The notes: generated by a model from the sequence alone, not told the origin. Shown: positions 25,744 to 34,448, numbered from the stretch's first letter. The stretch is 62,677 bases of DNA from Puerhibacterium puerhi (GCF_009846865.1 NZ_WUWN01000012.1:36688-99364), one strand, 5' to 3'. Numbers and translations are program-made.

Positions 25744-26936
25744 TGGCCCGCGTCCTCGTCGTCGAGGCCGACGGCGGCTCGCGCGGCAACCCCGGGCCGG
25801 CCGGCTACGGGGCGCTGGTGCGGGAGGCCGCCACCGGCCACGTGCTGGCCGAGCGGGCCGGGTACCTCGGGGTGAGCACCAACAACGTCGCCGAGTACAC
25901 CGGCCTGCTGGAGGGCCTGCGCGCCGCCGTCGCGATCGACCCCGACGCAGACGTGCAGGTGCGCATGGACTCCAAGCTGGTCGTGGAGCAGATGAGCGGC
26001 AGGTGGCAGGTCAAGCACGAGGCGCTGCGCGCCATCGCCCGCCAGGCGGCCGCCCTGCTCCCGGCCGGCCGGGTGACGTACACGTGGGTGCCGCGCGCCG
26101 AGAACGCCGCGGCCGACCGGCTCGCGAACGAGGCCATGGACACCGGCTCGACCATCGCCCGCGACTTCCCGGTCGCCGCGGCGGCTACCGGCATCGCGGG
26201 CGCGCCCGGCCCGGCGGACGACGACGAGGCCGACGCCGCCCCGGGCCGCGACACGCACCTGCGCCCGTCGGGCTCGATCGCCCGGTACGACGGCGCCGAG
26301 GCGCTCACCGTGGTGCTCGTGCGCCACGGGCAGACGCCGCTCACGGTCGCCGGCGGATACTCCGGCGGCGGCGTGCCCGGCCCGTCGCTCACCACGCACG
26401 GGCGCACCCAGGCCGCGCGCGCCGCCGACGCCGTGCACCGGGTGGGCAAGGAGCTGTGGTCCGACCTGCCGCCCGCCACGGAGGTCGTCGCGTCGCCCAT
26501 GGTCCGCACGCAGGAGACCGCCGCCGCGATCGGCCGCCGCCTCGGCGTGCACGTGCGTACCGACGACCGGTTCCGCGAGTGCGAGTTCGGCGACTGGGAG
26601 TCCCTCACGGCCGCCGAGATCGAGCGCCGCTGGCCGGGCGAGCTCGGCCGCTGGCACGCCGACGGCACCACGCCCGCGCCGGGCGGCGAGTCCTACGCCG
26701 ACGTCGGCGCGCGCGTCTGGGCCGGGCTGACGGACCTGGCCGCCGGGGGCGTCGGGCGCACGGTGGTGGTCGTGGGGCACGCGATCGTGGTGCGCACCGC
26801 CGTCGGGCAGGCGGCCGGCGCGCCGCCGTCGCACTGGTACCGGCTGCGGGTGCCGCCGTGCTCGCTGTCGATCGTGCGGCTGTGGCCGGACGGTGCCGCG
26901 GAGGTCACCACGTCGGGGTTCCCGACCGGGGACTGA
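25743..26936 (+). CDS. bifunctional RNase H / histidine phosphatase
   Basis: 397 residues. The N-terminal domain is a type I RNase H fold with EADGGSRGNPGPAGYG, acidic residues Asp10, Glu51, Asp76 and Asp125, and removes RNA from RNA-DNA hybrids. A ~50-residue Pro/Asp linker leads to a phosphoglycerate-mutase-like phosphatase domain beginning LVRHGQT (catalytic His195), resembling CobC alpha-ribazole phosphatase. This fusion is an actinobacterial hallmark (Rv2228c). Start overlaps the stop of the zinc-ribbon gene. Convergent with yaaA, 2 bp between stops. Confidence 0.93.
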   Translation: MARVLVVEADGGSRGNPGPAGYGALVREAATGHVLAERAGYLGVSTNNVAEYTGLLEGLRAAVAIDPDADVQVRMDSKLVVEQMSGRWQVKHEALRAIARQAAALLPAGRVTYTWVPRAENAAADRLANEAMDTGSTIARDFPVAAAATGIAGAPGPADDDEADAAPGRDTHLRPSGSIARYDGAEALTVVLVRHGQTPLTVAGGYSGGGVPGPSLTTHGRTQAARAADAVHRVGKELWSDLPPATEVVASPMVRTQETAAAIGRRLGVHVRTDDRFRECEFGDWESLTAAEIERRWPGELGRWHADGTTPAPGGESYADVGARVWAGLTDLAAGGVGRTVVVVGHAIVVRTAVGQAAGAPPSHWYRLRVPPCSLSIVRLWPDGAAEVTTSGFPTGD

Positions 26937-26938
26937 GG

Positions 26939-27772
26939 TCAGCCGACCACGAGCTCGAGGGTCTGCGGGCCGCTGCGGCCGGTGGCGGCGTGCAGCGTCG
27001 CCTCGAGCACCCGGTAGCTCAGGCCGCTGCCCACCTCGGTGCCGACCACCTCGCCGACCAGCTCCTCGGCGGCCTTGAGCAGCTCGGCGGCGCTGGTCGG
27101 CTCGCCCGCGCGGCGCAGCAGGTGCCCGGTGAGCACGCCGCGCGTGTGCTTGGCGTTGTGCGAGACCACCGAGCGCCGGCCGGCCGCCTCGCGCACCACC
27201 CGCACGGTCACCCAGTCCGCGGCGCCGTCGCCCGTGGTGCGGGGCTTCCACGCCGCGAGGTAGGCGGCCGAGCGGCAGTCGACGACGACGTCGCCCGCGG
27301 CGCGCGCGTCGAGCGCGGCGCCCAGCGGCGCACGCCAGGCGCTCGCCAGCCTCCCGACGCCGGGCAGGTCCACGCCCATGGACAGCCGATAGGCGGGCAC
27401 GCGGTCGGCCGGGGCGACGACGCCCCACAGGCCCGAGAACACGCGCACCGTGCGGGCCGCGCGCGCCGCGGCGCCGCCGGGCAGCGACGCCAGGCCGGCG
27501 GCCGCGTACAGCACGCCGGTGTACACCTGCGCGGCGGGTGCGGCCGGCTCGGTGCGCAGCCGCGTGTTGCGCGCGATCTCCTCGCCGAGGGACGCGCCGA
27601 CGCCGAGCAGCTGCGCGGCGTCGGGGCGCGCGCTGACGGCGCCGAGCGCGTCGAGGACCTCGGTGCGCCGCGCGGTGAGCGCGTCGGCCGCGGTCAGGGT
27701 GGCGAGGTCCGCCGGGGCGGCGTCGGCGGGCGCGGGCGTCTTGCCCTCGGAGGGCGGCAGGAGCAGGAGCAC
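26939..27772 (-). CDS. yaaA: YaaA family peroxide stress protein
   Basis: 277 residues. The family opens with LLLLPPSEGKTPAP and contains FSGLWGVVAPADRVPAYRL, both diagnostic; Lys-rich SHNAKHTRGVL near the C terminus is also typical. In E. coli YaaA lowers free iron and limits Fenton damage during peroxide stress. The GTG at 27772 is preceded by TACCCT with a 6-nt gap, predicting a leaderless mRNA; the frame is open much further up, into the MFS gene, without coding character. Confidence 0.9.
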   Translation of the reverse strand: MLLLLPPSEGKTPAPADAAPADLATLTAADALTARRTEVLDALGAVSARPDAAQLLGVGASLGEEIARNTRLRTEPAAPAAQVYTGVLYAAAGLASLPGGAAARAARTVRVFSGLWGVVAPADRVPAYRLSMGVDLPGVGRLASAWRAPLGAALDARAAGDVVVDCRSAAYLAAWKPRTTGDGAADWVTVRVVREAAGRRSVVSHNAKHTRGVLTGHLLRRAGEPTSAAELLKAAEELVGEVVGTEVGSGLSYRVLEATLHAATGRSGPQTLELVVG

Positions 27773-27778
27773 CCGTCC

Positions 27779-27784
27779 AGGGTA
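27779..27784 (-). promoter_or_regulatory. -10 element TACCCT, leaderless start of yaaA
   Basis: Ends 6 nt before the GTG at 27772 and abuts the terminator of the upstream gene. Confidence 0.55.
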
Positions 27785-27813
27785 GGTGGCGCCCGGCACC
27801 GCCGGGCGCCACC
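27785..27813. terminator. terminator after the MFS gene
   Basis: Perfect 13-bp stem (27785-27797 with 27801-27813) and 3-nt loop, directly downstream of the MFS stop and upstream of the yaaA promoter. Confidence 0.8.
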
Positions 27814-27825
27814 CTCGGGGCGGGC

Positions 27826-29310
27826 TCAGCCCCGCCTGGCGCGGCGGGGCAGGGCGAACACCAGCGCGAAGGCGGCGACGGCGAACGCCGCGCTGACCGC
27901 CATGGCCATCCCGGCCGCGTGCCCGAACCCGGCCGCGAGGTCGGCCGGGCGGCCCGAGGCGACCGTGAGGGACCCGAAGAGGACCGAGCCGATGACCGCG
28001 ATCCCGGCCGCCGACCCGATGCGCTGCGCCGTGCCGATGACGCCCGACGCCGCCCCGGCCTCCTCGGGGTCCACGGTGGCCACGATGAACTGCTGGTTCG
28101 GGGCGATGAACATGCCCGAGCCCAGGCCGGCCACGGCGAGCGAGGGCAGCAGCGTCCAGTGCGTCAGCGAGGCGGTGTCGACCAGCACAAGGATCAGCCA
28201 CAGCGAGACCAGCCCGGCGGCGACCATGCCCGTGCCCAGCACCAGCACGGCGCGCCCGAGGCGCTCGGCCAGGCGCGCCGACTGCGAGGCGCCGACGATG
28301 CTGCCGAGGGCGAAGGGGATCGACACGAGCCCGGAGGCCAGCGCGCTGTGCCCCAGGCCGGTCTGCCACAGGATCGAGATGGTGAAGAAGATCGAGGTGA
28401 ACGCCGCGAAGTAGACCAGGGCGAGGATCACGCCGCCGGTGAACGCGCGGTGGCTGAACAGGTGCGGCGGCACGAGCGGGCTGACGCGGTCGCGCCGGGC
28501 GACGCCGAGCTCGAACGCCCCGAAGACCACCAGCAGCAGCGCCCCGCCGGCGAGGCAGAGCCACGTCCACAGCGGCCAGCCCGAGCTCTCGCCCTGGATC
28601 AGCGGCACGAGCAGGGCCACGAGCGCCGCGGTGAGCAGCGCCAGCCCGCCGAGATCCGTGCCCGTGCGGGCGGCGAACTGCCGACGGGCGGCGCCGCGGG
28701 GCAGCAGCAGCAGCGCGCCGAGCACGGCCAGGGCGCCGAACGGCAGGTTCACGTAGAAGATCGAGCGCCAGGCGTCGTCGTCCGCGCCCTGCTCGATGAG
28801 CACGCCGCCGACCAGCGGCCCGGCCGCCGAGGCGACGCCGATGACGGCGCCGAGGGCGCCGAAGGCCTTGCCGCGGTCCCGGCCGGTGAAGAGCACCTGG
28901 ATGGTGGCGCCCACGGCGGGGAAGAAGATCCCGCCGAACAGGCCCTGGACCACGCGGGCGACGACGAGCTCGGTGGCGCCGCCGGCCTGGGCGCACCACC
29001 ACGAGGCGAGGGTGAAGCCGGCGATGCCGACCAGGTACACCCAGCGGTGCCCGACGCGGTCGCCGACGCGGCCGGCCGGGATGAGCGCCAGGCCGTAGGC
29101 GAGGGCGTAGCCGGAGATGATCCACTGCAGGGTGGCCTCGGGGGCCTGCAGCGAGGTGCGGATCGTGGGCAGGGCGACGTTGACGATGGTGGTGTCGAGC
29201 AGGGCGATGGCCGCGCCGAGCATGAGCACGGCCACGGCGAGCCAGCGGCGGCGCGACGAGAGGGTCACGGCCGGCTGCGGGGCCGTCGCCGTCGGGTGGG
29301 AAGGAGGCAC
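27826..29310 (-). CDS. MFS transporter, DHA2 (14-TM) drug:H+ antiporter type
   Basis: 494 residues with about 14 hydrophobic helices. The DHA2 motif LDTTIVNVALPTI lies in helix 1 and the GRVGDRVGHRW loop follows helix 2. Residues ~190-235 include a basic intracellular loop. DHA2 proteins export drugs, dyes or amphiphiles using the proton gradient. Two GTG starts are possible: 29340 and 29310. I take 29310 because CATAGT lies 7 nt before it, although it fits the TANNNT pattern only loosely. No TetR/MarR regulator is adjacent, so substrate clues are missing. Confidence 0.87.
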   Translation of the reverse strand: MPPSHPTATAPQPAVTLSSRRRWLAVAVLMLGAAIALLDTTIVNVALPTIRTSLQAPEATLQWIISGYALAYGLALIPAGRVGDRVGHRWVYLVGIAGFTLASWWCAQAGGATELVVARVVQGLFGGIFFPAVGATIQVLFTGRDRGKAFGALGAVIGVASAAGPLVGGVLIEQGADDDAWRSIFYVNLPFGALAVLGALLLLPRGAARRQFAARTGTDLGGLALLTAALVALLVPLIQGESSGWPLWTWLCLAGGALLLVVFGAFELGVARRDRVSPLVPPHLFSHRAFTGGVILALVYFAAFTSIFFTISILWQTGLGHSALASGLVSIPFALGSIVGASQSARLAERLGRAVLVLGTGMVAAGLVSLWLILVLVDTASLTHWTLLPSLAVAGLGSGMFIAPNQQFIVATVDPEEAGAASGVIGTAQRIGSAAGIAVIGSVLFGSLTVASGRPADLAAGFGHAAGMAMAVSAAFAVAAFALVFALPRRARRG

Positions 29311-29359
29311 GCTCCTCACTATGGCAGGCCCCTGGGACACCGGCGCGCCACCCGGACGG

Positions 29360-29365
29360 TAGACT
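29360..29365 (+). promoter_or_regulatory. -10 element (TAGACT) of rnpB
   Basis: Hexamer ends 6 bp before the predicted RNase P RNA 5' end. Confidence 0.55.
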
Positions 29366-29371
29366 CCGGGG

Positions 29372-29778
29372 CGCGGACGAGTCGGTCGGACGGTCGCGTC
29401 ACCAGGGTCTTCGGGCCCCGGTGCCGAGGAACGTCCGGGCTCCGAAGGGCGAGGTGGTGGCTAACGGCCACCCGGGGCGACCCGCGGGACAGTGCCACAG
29501 AAAGCAGACCGCCTCCCCGTCCGGTCCTCGGGCCGGACGGGGCGGTAAGGGTGAAACGGTGGTGCAAGAGACCACCAGCGCACCTGGTGACAGGTGCGGC
29601 TCGGTAAACCCCACCTGGAGCAAGGTCAGACAGGGAGCGTTCGAGGGCGGCCCGCCCGAGCTCCCGGGTAGACCGCTCGAGGCCTGCGGCGACGCAGGTC
29701 CTAGATGGATGACCGTCACCCGCGCCGGGGCAACCGGGCGCGGGCACAGAACCCGGCGTACAGACCGGCTCGTCCGCC
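29372..29778 (+). ncRNA. rnpB: RNase P RNA, bacterial type A
   Basis: Catalytic RNA that matures tRNA 5' ends with the RnpA protein. Conserved blocks appear in order: GAGGAACGTCCGGGCT (29426), ACAGAAAGCAGACCG (29497), GGTAAGGGTGAAACGGTG (29544) and, near the 3' end, ACAGAACCCGGCGTACAGA (29746). Terminal helix P1 is formed by CGGACGAG (from 29374) and CTCGTCCG (to 29776). About 407 nt, normal for actinobacteria. Ends are set by P1 pairing and are good to a few bases. No protein-coding frame in the segment is credible. Confidence 0.96.
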
Positions 29779-29818
29779 CACCACGTCCAGCCCCCGCGCA
29801 CCCGTGGTCCGGCGCCGC

Positions 29819-29824
29819 TACCGT
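29819..29824 (+). promoter_or_regulatory. -10 element TACCGT, leaderless start of carboxylesterase
   Basis: Ends 6 nt before the ATG at 29831. Confidence 0.5.
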
Positions 29825-29830
29825 CGCCCC

Positions 29831-31360
29831 ATGAGCGAGGCGACCGGCGCGGCCCGGGGTACCCAGGCCCCCGGCGGTGCGCTCGTCGAGGTGCGCACGG
29901 CGGCCGGGCGCGTGCGCGGCCGCTGGCGCGGCACCCCCGGCACGCCCGGTGCGTCGGCCGCCTTCCTCGGCATCCCGTTCGCCGAGCCGCCCGTGGGCGA
30001 CCTGCGCTTCGCCGCGCCGGTCCCGCACCGCCCGTGGGCCGGCGTGCGCGACGCCCTGCGCCACGGCGCCACGCCTCAGCGCGGGGACACCGGCGTCACG
30101 TTCATCCCCGAGCCCAGCGTGCCCGGCCCCTCGACGCTCAACGTCGACGTCTTCACGCCCGCGCCCGAGCCCGCCGCCGACGGTGGCCTGCCGGTGCTGG
30201 TGTGGATCCACGGCGGCGCGTACGTCGCCGGGTCGCCGGCGAGCCCCTGGTACGACGGCGCCCGGTTCAACCGCGACGGCGTCGTCACGGTCACGGTGTC
30301 GTACCGCCTGGGGTTCGACGGGTTCGGCTGGATCGCCGACGCACCGGCCAACCGCGGCGTGCGCGACTGGCTGCTGGCGCTGCGCTGGGTGCAGGACAAC
30401 GTCGCCGCGTTCGGCGGCGACCCGCGACGCGTGACGGTCGCCGGGCAGTCCGCGGGCGGCGGGGCGGTGCTCACGCTGCTGGGGATTCCCGCCGCGCGCG
30501 GCCTGTTCCACGGCGTGCACGCGCTGTCCGGCGTCACCAAGAACGTCGCCGCCGGGCGCGCCGAGCGCACGGGCCGGCGCCTGGCCGCCCTCGCCGGGGT
30601 GTCGCCCACGCGTGCGGGGCTGGCGACGCTGACCGAGGAGCGCGTGCTGCGGCTGCAGGCGCGGGTCACCCGGCCCTCGCGCCTGCGCCCGCTGGCCGCC
30701 GCGACCCGGCTGTTCGACGAGGGCCTCGACTTCGCCCCCGTGGTGGACGGCGACCTGCTGCCGCAGCCCACGCTCGACGCCCTGGCGGCCGGCGTGGGCG
30801 CCGAGGTGCCGCTGGTGCTCGGCGCCACCGACGACGAGTTCGCCATGGTGTTCGACGACGCCCGCCCGTTCCTGCGCCTGCTGCCGGTCCGCCCGGCGCT
30901 GCGCGCGCTCGGCGCGCCGCGGGCGGCGGCGCCCGCCTGGCTCGCCGCCAACGCCGACGTCCGCCGCCGCGGCACCGCCGCCGTCCTGGGCCGGTACGTC
31001 AGCGACCGCGTCTTCCGCGCGGCCGTGCTGGAGGTCGCCGCCCTGCGCGGCGACGCCCCGACGTGGCTGTACCGGTTCGCCTGGCGCTCGCCGGTGTCCG
31101 GCCGCGCGCTGCACTGCCTGGACGTGCCGTTCTTCTTCGACCGGCTCGACCACCCGCGGGTCGCCGACGTCGCCGGTCCCCGCCCGCCCCAGGAGCTGGC
31201 CGACGCCGTCCACGGCGCGGCGGTCGCCTTCGTCCGCGACGGCGACCCGGGCTGGCCCCGGCACCGGCCCGCCACCCGCCTGGCGCGGGTGCTCGACGTG
31301 CCGGTGCGCGACGTCCCGGACGCCTACGCGTCCGCCGCGGCGCTGGTCGAGCTCCGGTAG
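29831..31360 (+). CDS. carboxylesterase type B
   Basis: 509-residue alpha/beta hydrolase. The oxyanion-hole motif HGGAYVAG (residues 127-134) and nucleophile elbow GQSAGG (Ser207) are both intact, as is the opening GRVRGRWRG...FLGIPFAEPP typical of COesterase domains. The acid and His follow in the C-terminal half (CLDVPFFFDRLDHP region). It hydrolyses carboxylic esters; a para-nitrobenzyl esterase-like role is usual for bacterial members. No signal peptide, so probably cytosolic. Stands alone after rnpB. Confidence 0.9.
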   Translation: MSEATGAARGTQAPGGALVEVRTAAGRVRGRWRGTPGTPGASAAFLGIPFAEPPVGDLRFAAPVPHRPWAGVRDALRHGATPQRGDTGVTFIPEPSVPGPSTLNVDVFTPAPEPAADGGLPVLVWIHGGAYVAGSPASPWYDGARFNRDGVVTVTVSYRLGFDGFGWIADAPANRGVRDWLLALRWVQDNVAAFGGDPRRVTVAGQSAGGGAVLTLLGIPAARGLFHGVHALSGVTKNVAAGRAERTGRRLAALAGVSPTRAGLATLTEERVLRLQARVTRPSRLRPLAAATRLFDEGLDFAPVVDGDLLPQPTLDALAAGVGAEVPLVLGATDDEFAMVFDDARPFLRLLPVRPALRALGAPRAAAPAWLAANADVRRRGTAAVLGRYVSDRVFRAAVLEVAALRGDAPTWLYRFAWRSPVSGRALHCLDVPFFFDRLDHPRVADVAGPRPPQELADAVHGAAVAFVRDGDPGWPRHRPATRLARVLDVPVRDVPDAYASAAALVELR

Positions 31361-31474
31361 CGGACGCCCCGCCTGGCCAGTGGGGACGCCCCCGTAGTCT
31401 CATGAGGCAATTGTTGAAGGGGAAAACAAGGGTCAAGGACCGTTCCGCCGACAGCAATATCGGTGTACCGTTCT

Positions 31475-31504
31475 GGACCAGGCGACGAGGCCGTCGCCTG
31501 GTCC
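31475..31504. other. 13-bp perfect stem-loop in the leader of the STAS gene
   Basis: GGACCAGGCGACG pairs with CGTCGCCTGGTCC around an AGGC loop, 62 bp before the STAS start codon. A TACCGT at 31466-31471 would place transcription initiation at the foot of this hairpin, so it may be a 5' stabilising element; alternatively it is the terminator of the esterase transcript. Confidence 0.6.
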
Positions 31505-31566
31505 CCGGGGTTCGGCACCAAGAATCGGCGCCGGTCGTGCGCCGGAGCACGGGAAGAAGAACGACG

Positions 31567-31926
31567 ATGACTCTCACGAGCGCGAGGACGGGCGGCATCG
31601 AGCTGGTGGCCAAGCAGGGCGTCAGCGTGGTGTCGATGTGGGGCGACATCGACGCGGCCCTGCGGGCCGAGGCGAGCACCGCGCTCGCCGGAGCGTTCGA
31701 GCGGGACGTCCCGGTCGTGGTCGACGCCTCGAAGGTGACGTTCATCGACTCCGCCGGGGTCGCCTTCCTCGTCCAGCTGTGCGCCATCGGCCGCGACGAG
31801 GGGCTCCAGGTCTCGCTCCGCAACCCGCCCGCGGTGGTGGCCGACGTGCTGCGCATGGTGGGCATCGACGACGTCATCGCCGACGGCGAGTCGGCGACGG
31901 GCCCGGCGGGCCCCCAGGTGCTCTGA
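31567..31926 (+). CDS. STAS-domain anti-anti-sigma factor
   Basis: 119 residues, a single STAS domain of the RsbV/SpoIIAA type. The phosphorylatable serine is Ser62 in VTFIDSAGVAFL. When unphosphorylated such proteins bind an anti-sigma kinase and free a sigma factor. The ATG at 31567 follows ACGACG with only a weak ribosome site, after an unusually AT-rich leader with a strong hairpin. No kinase (RsbW-like) or sigma gene is adjacent; the SpoIIE phosphatase at 15302 is a plausible partner by function only. Its stop lies in a 14-bp tandem repeat shared with the convergent ppgK gene end. Confidence 0.88.
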   Translation: MTLTSARTGGIELVAKQGVSVVSMWGDIDAALRAEASTALAGAFERDVPVVVDASKVTFIDSAGVAFLVQLCAIGRDEGLQVSLRNPPAVVADVLRMVGIDDVIADGESATGPAGPQVL

Positions 31927-31966
31927 GCGCTGCTTCTCGAGCGCTACTTCTCGAGCCCTACTTCTT
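31925..31966. repeat. 14-bp tandem repeat (3 copies) at convergent gene ends
   Basis: Units 31925-31938, 31939-31952 and 31953-31966 share GAGCGCTACTTCTC with one to three changes. The last unit spans the stop codon of ppgK on the minus strand, and the first overlaps the STAS stop. Confidence 0.8.
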
Positions 31967-32743
31967 GGCCTTCTTGCCCTTGTGGTGCTTGGCGGCCGAC
32001 GCGGCCAGCGCGGCGGCGCCCACGATGCCGGCCTTGTTCCGCAGCGTCGCGGGGATGATCGGGGCGCGCAGGTCGAGCAGCGGCAGGAACTGCTCGTGGT
32101 GCTTGCTCACGCCGCCGCCGACGACGATGAGCTCGGGGGACAGCAGCATCTCGACGGTCTCGAAGTAGCGCTGCAGGCGCTTGGCCCACTGGGCGAAGTC
32201 GAGGCCCTCGCGCTCGCGGGCGGAGTCGGCGGCCCGCGACTCGGCGTCGTGCCCGTCGATCTCGAGGTGGCCCAGCTCGGTGTTGGGCACCAGGACGCCG
32301 TCGACCAGGAGCGCCGAGCCGATGCCCGTGCCGAGGGTGGCCACCAGGACGACGCCGTCCTTGCCCTTCGCGGCGCCGTAGCGCTGCTCGCCGACGCCCG
32401 CGGCGTCGGCGTCGTTGACGGCGACCACGGGCCGGCCCGTGGCGGCGGTGACGGCGGCGGGCAGGTCCACGCCCTTCCACGAGGGGTGCAGGTTCGCGAT
32501 GAACCGCACGACGCCGTGGTCCAGCGGCGCCGGGAACGCCACGCCGACGGGCACGTCCTTGGGCAGGTCGAAGGACTCCACCAGCTCCGCGAGCACCGCG
32601 GTCACCGCCTCGGGGGTCGACTCCCCGGGCGTCGGGATGCGCACGCGGTCGGCGGCGAACTCGCCGGTCTCCAGGTCCACGGGCGCACCCTTGATGCCCG
32701 AGCCGCCGATGTCGATGCCGAATGCCAGCTCATGCTTCGCCAT
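31958..32743 (-). CDS. ppgK: polyphosphate glucokinase
   Basis: 261-residue ROK-family kinase that phosphorylates glucose using polyphosphate or ATP. The phosphate-binding [17 protein letters not shown] (residues 8-24) is characteristic of actinobacterial PpgK, as are [20 protein letters not shown] and [13 protein letters not shown]. Start is the ATG at 32743 (MAKHELAF); the open frame runs to 32863 without coding character. A Lys-rich C terminus ([10 protein letters not shown]) could bind polyphosphate. Divergent from the small gene at 32771 with only 27 bp between starts. Confidence 0.93.
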   Translation of the reverse strand: MAKHELAFGIDIGGSGIKGAPVDLETGEFAADRVRIPTPGESTPEAVTAVLAELVESFDLPKDVPVGVAFPAPLDHGVVRFIANLHPSWKGVDLPAAVTAATGRPVVAVNDADAAGVGEQRYGAAKGKDGVVLVATLGTGIGSALLVDGVLVPNTELGHLEIDGHDAESRAADSAREREGLDFAQWAKRLQRYFETVEMLLSPELIVVGGGVSKHHEQFLPLLDLRAPIIPATLRNKAGIVGAAALAASAAKHHKGKKAKK

Positions 32744-32770
32744 GTGCACATCCTGCGGCAGGATCGATCC

Positions 32771-32971
32771 ATGAGCGAGGAGAACGCGGCGGCGATGACG
32801 CAGTACTGGTACAACACGGCGACCGGCGAGGTGGAGGAGGGGCACCGCTCCGGCTGGACGCACCTCATGGGGCCGTACGCCACGCGCGAGGAGGCGCAGG
32901 CGGCGCTCGACAAGGCGCGCGCCCGCTCCGAGGCGTGGGACGCCGACGACGACCGGTGGCGCCGCGGCTGA
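32771..32971 (+). CDS. small conserved protein (SPOR-like, 66 aa)
   Basis: 66 residues, rich in Trp/Tyr and acidic residues: [19 protein letters not shown], then [19 protein letters not shown]. The second half looks like the SPOR-repeat core (G-P-Y-x-T-x-E-E-A). Such short proteins are widespread beside glnA2/ppgK in Micrococcales, to my recollection, and have no assigned function. ATG at 32771, with CAGGAT 6 nt upstream as a weak -10. 86 bp upstream of glnA2 and co-directional. Confidence 0.75.
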   Translation: MSEENAAAMTQYWYNTATGEVEEGHRSGWTHLMGPYATREEAQAALDKARARSEAWDADDDRWRRG

Positions 32972-33018
32972 CGCGCGCGCCGCTGCTCACCGACCCGCCG
33001 CCGTCCGGTGCGCGGGAC

Positions 33019-33034
33019 GTCACCCGCCGGTAAC
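33019..33034. promoter_or_regulatory. possible GlnR half-box upstream of glnA2
   Basis: GTCAC and GTAAC separated by 6 bp, the spacing of a GlnR a/b pair, 23 bp before the glnA2 start. The glnA1 box uses a similar GGCAC-N6-GTAAC pair. One pair only, so weak. Confidence 0.35.
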
Positions 33035-33057
33035 AGTCGTGGGGCAAGATGTGCTCC

Positions 33058-34395
33058 ATGGACAGGCAGCAGGAGTTCGTGCTCCGCACGGTCGAGGAGC
33101 GCGACATCCGCTTCATCCGGCTCTGGTTCACCGACGTGCTGGGCGTGCTGAAGTCCGTCGCGGTCGCCCCGGCGGAGCTCGAGCAGGCGTTCGCCGAGGG
33201 CATCGGGTTCGACGGCAGCTCGATCGAGGGCCTCACCCGCGTGTACGAGGCCGACATGATCGCCAAGCCGGACCCGACCACGTTCCAGGTGCTGCCCTGG
33301 CGCGGGGAGCGGCACGGCACGGCCCGCATGTTCTGCGACATCCTCACGCCGGACGGCGAGCCGTCGCTGGCGGACTCCCGCAACGTGCTCAAGCGGGCCC
33401 TGGCCAAGGCCAGCGACAAGGGGTTCACCTTCTACACGCACCCCGAGGTCGAGTTCTACCTGTTCGAGCAGCTCGCCTCGCCGGACGCGCCGCTGGTGCC
33501 GGTCGACCGCGGCGGCTACTTCGACCACCTGGCGCGCGGCTCCACGCACGACTTCCGCCGCGCCGCGATCACCATGCTCGAGTCGATGGGCATCTCGGTG
33601 GAGTTCTCCCACCACGAGGCCGGCCCCGGCCAGAACGAGATCGACCTGCGCTACGCCGACGCGCTGACCACCGCGGACAACCTCATGACCTTCCGCACCG
33701 TGGTCAAGGAGGTGGCGCTCGAGCAGGGCGTGTTCGCCACGTTCATGCCCAAGCCGCTCACCGAGGAGCCGGGCTCGGGCATGCACACCCACCTGTCGCT
33801 GTTCGAGGGCGACCGCAACGCCTTCCACGAGCCGGGCGCGCAGTTCGAGCTGTCCAAGACCGCCCGCCAGTTCATCGCGGGCCTGCTGGTGCACGCCGCG
33901 GAGATCACCGCGATCACCAACCAGTACGTCAACTCGTACAAGCGCCTGTGGGGCGGCTCCGAGGCGCCCAGCTACGTGTGCTGGGGCCACAACAACCGCT
34001 CCGCGCTGGTGCGCGTGCCGATGTACAAGCCGGGCAAGGGCAACTCCTCGCGCGTGGAGTACCGCGCGCTCGACTCGGCGACCAACCCGTACCTCGCGTT
34101 CGCCGTCCTGCTCGCCGCCGGCCTCAAGGGCATCGAGGAGGGCTACGAGCTGCCGGAGGCCACCGACGACGACGTGTGGGAGCTCACCGACGCCGAGCGC
34201 CGCGCGCTCGGCATCGCGCCGCTGCCGCAGTCGCTCGACGAGGCGATCGCCCTCATGGAGCGCTCCGAGCTCGTCGCCGAGACGCTCGGCGAGCACGTCT
34301 TCCGCTACGTGCTGAAGAACAAGAAGCAGGAGTGGGCGACCTACCGCCAGCAGGTCACGCCGTTCGAGCTGCAGCGGTTCCTGCAGTTCCTGTGA
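33058..34395 (+). CDS. glnA2: glutamine synthetase-like type I, GlnA2 class
   Basis: 445 residues, homologous throughout to M. tuberculosis GlnA2 (MDRQ.EFVLRT.EERDIRF opening). GS motifs are intact: FDGSSIEG, EVEFYLF, GMHTHLSLF, NRSALVRVP and the ATP/glutamate-site YRALDSATNPYLAF. It lacks the GlnA1 adenylylation tyrosine: that region reads RALGIAPLPQSLD. Some GlnA2-type proteins in actinobacteria act on gamma-glutamyl polyamines or have weak GS activity, so ammonia assimilation is not certain. I prefer the ATG at 33058 over 33049. Followed by a strong terminator, then glnE. Confidence 0.93.
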   Translation: MDRQQEFVLRTVEERDIRFIRLWFTDVLGVLKSVAVAPAELEQAFAEGIGFDGSSIEGLTRVYEADMIAKPDPTTFQVLPWRGERHGTARMFCDILTPDGEPSLADSRNVLKRALAKASDKGFTFYTHPEVEFYLFEQLASPDAPLVPVDRGGYFDHLARGSTHDFRRAAITMLESMGISVEFSHHEAGPGQNEIDLRYADALTTADNLMTFRTVVKEVALEQGVFATFMPKPLTEEPGSGMHTHLSLFEGDRNAFHEPGAQFELSKTARQFIAGLLVHAAEITAITNQYVNSYKRLWGGSEAPSYVCWGHNNRSALVRVPMYKPGKGNSSRVEYRALDSATNPYLAFAVLLAAGLKGIEEGYELPEATDDDVWELTDAERRALGIAPLPQSLDEAIALMERSELVAETLGEHVFRYVLKNKKQEWATYRQQVTPFELQRFLQFL

Positions 34396-34409
34396 CGACC
34401 GTCGTCGGA

Positions 34410-34439
34410 CCGGGGCGGGCGGCTGGCCGCCCGCCCCGG
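34410..34439. terminator. terminator between glnA2 and glnE
   Basis: 14-bp perfect inverted repeat (34410-34423 with 34426-34439), effectively a stem with a 4-6-nt loop, 15 bp past the glnA2 stop and just before the glnE -10. Confidence 0.82.
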
Positions 34440-34448
34440 GCCCGGGCG

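Noticed and set aside
27826-29310. Frame extension of the MFS gene to the GTG at 29340
   Set aside because: The extra ten residues add nothing conserved, and the -10-like CATAGT would lie inside the coding region.
29319-29834. Open frames across the RNase P RNA gene on both strands
   Set aside because: All type-A RNase P RNA conserved blocks occupy this stretch; the frames have no protein-like content.
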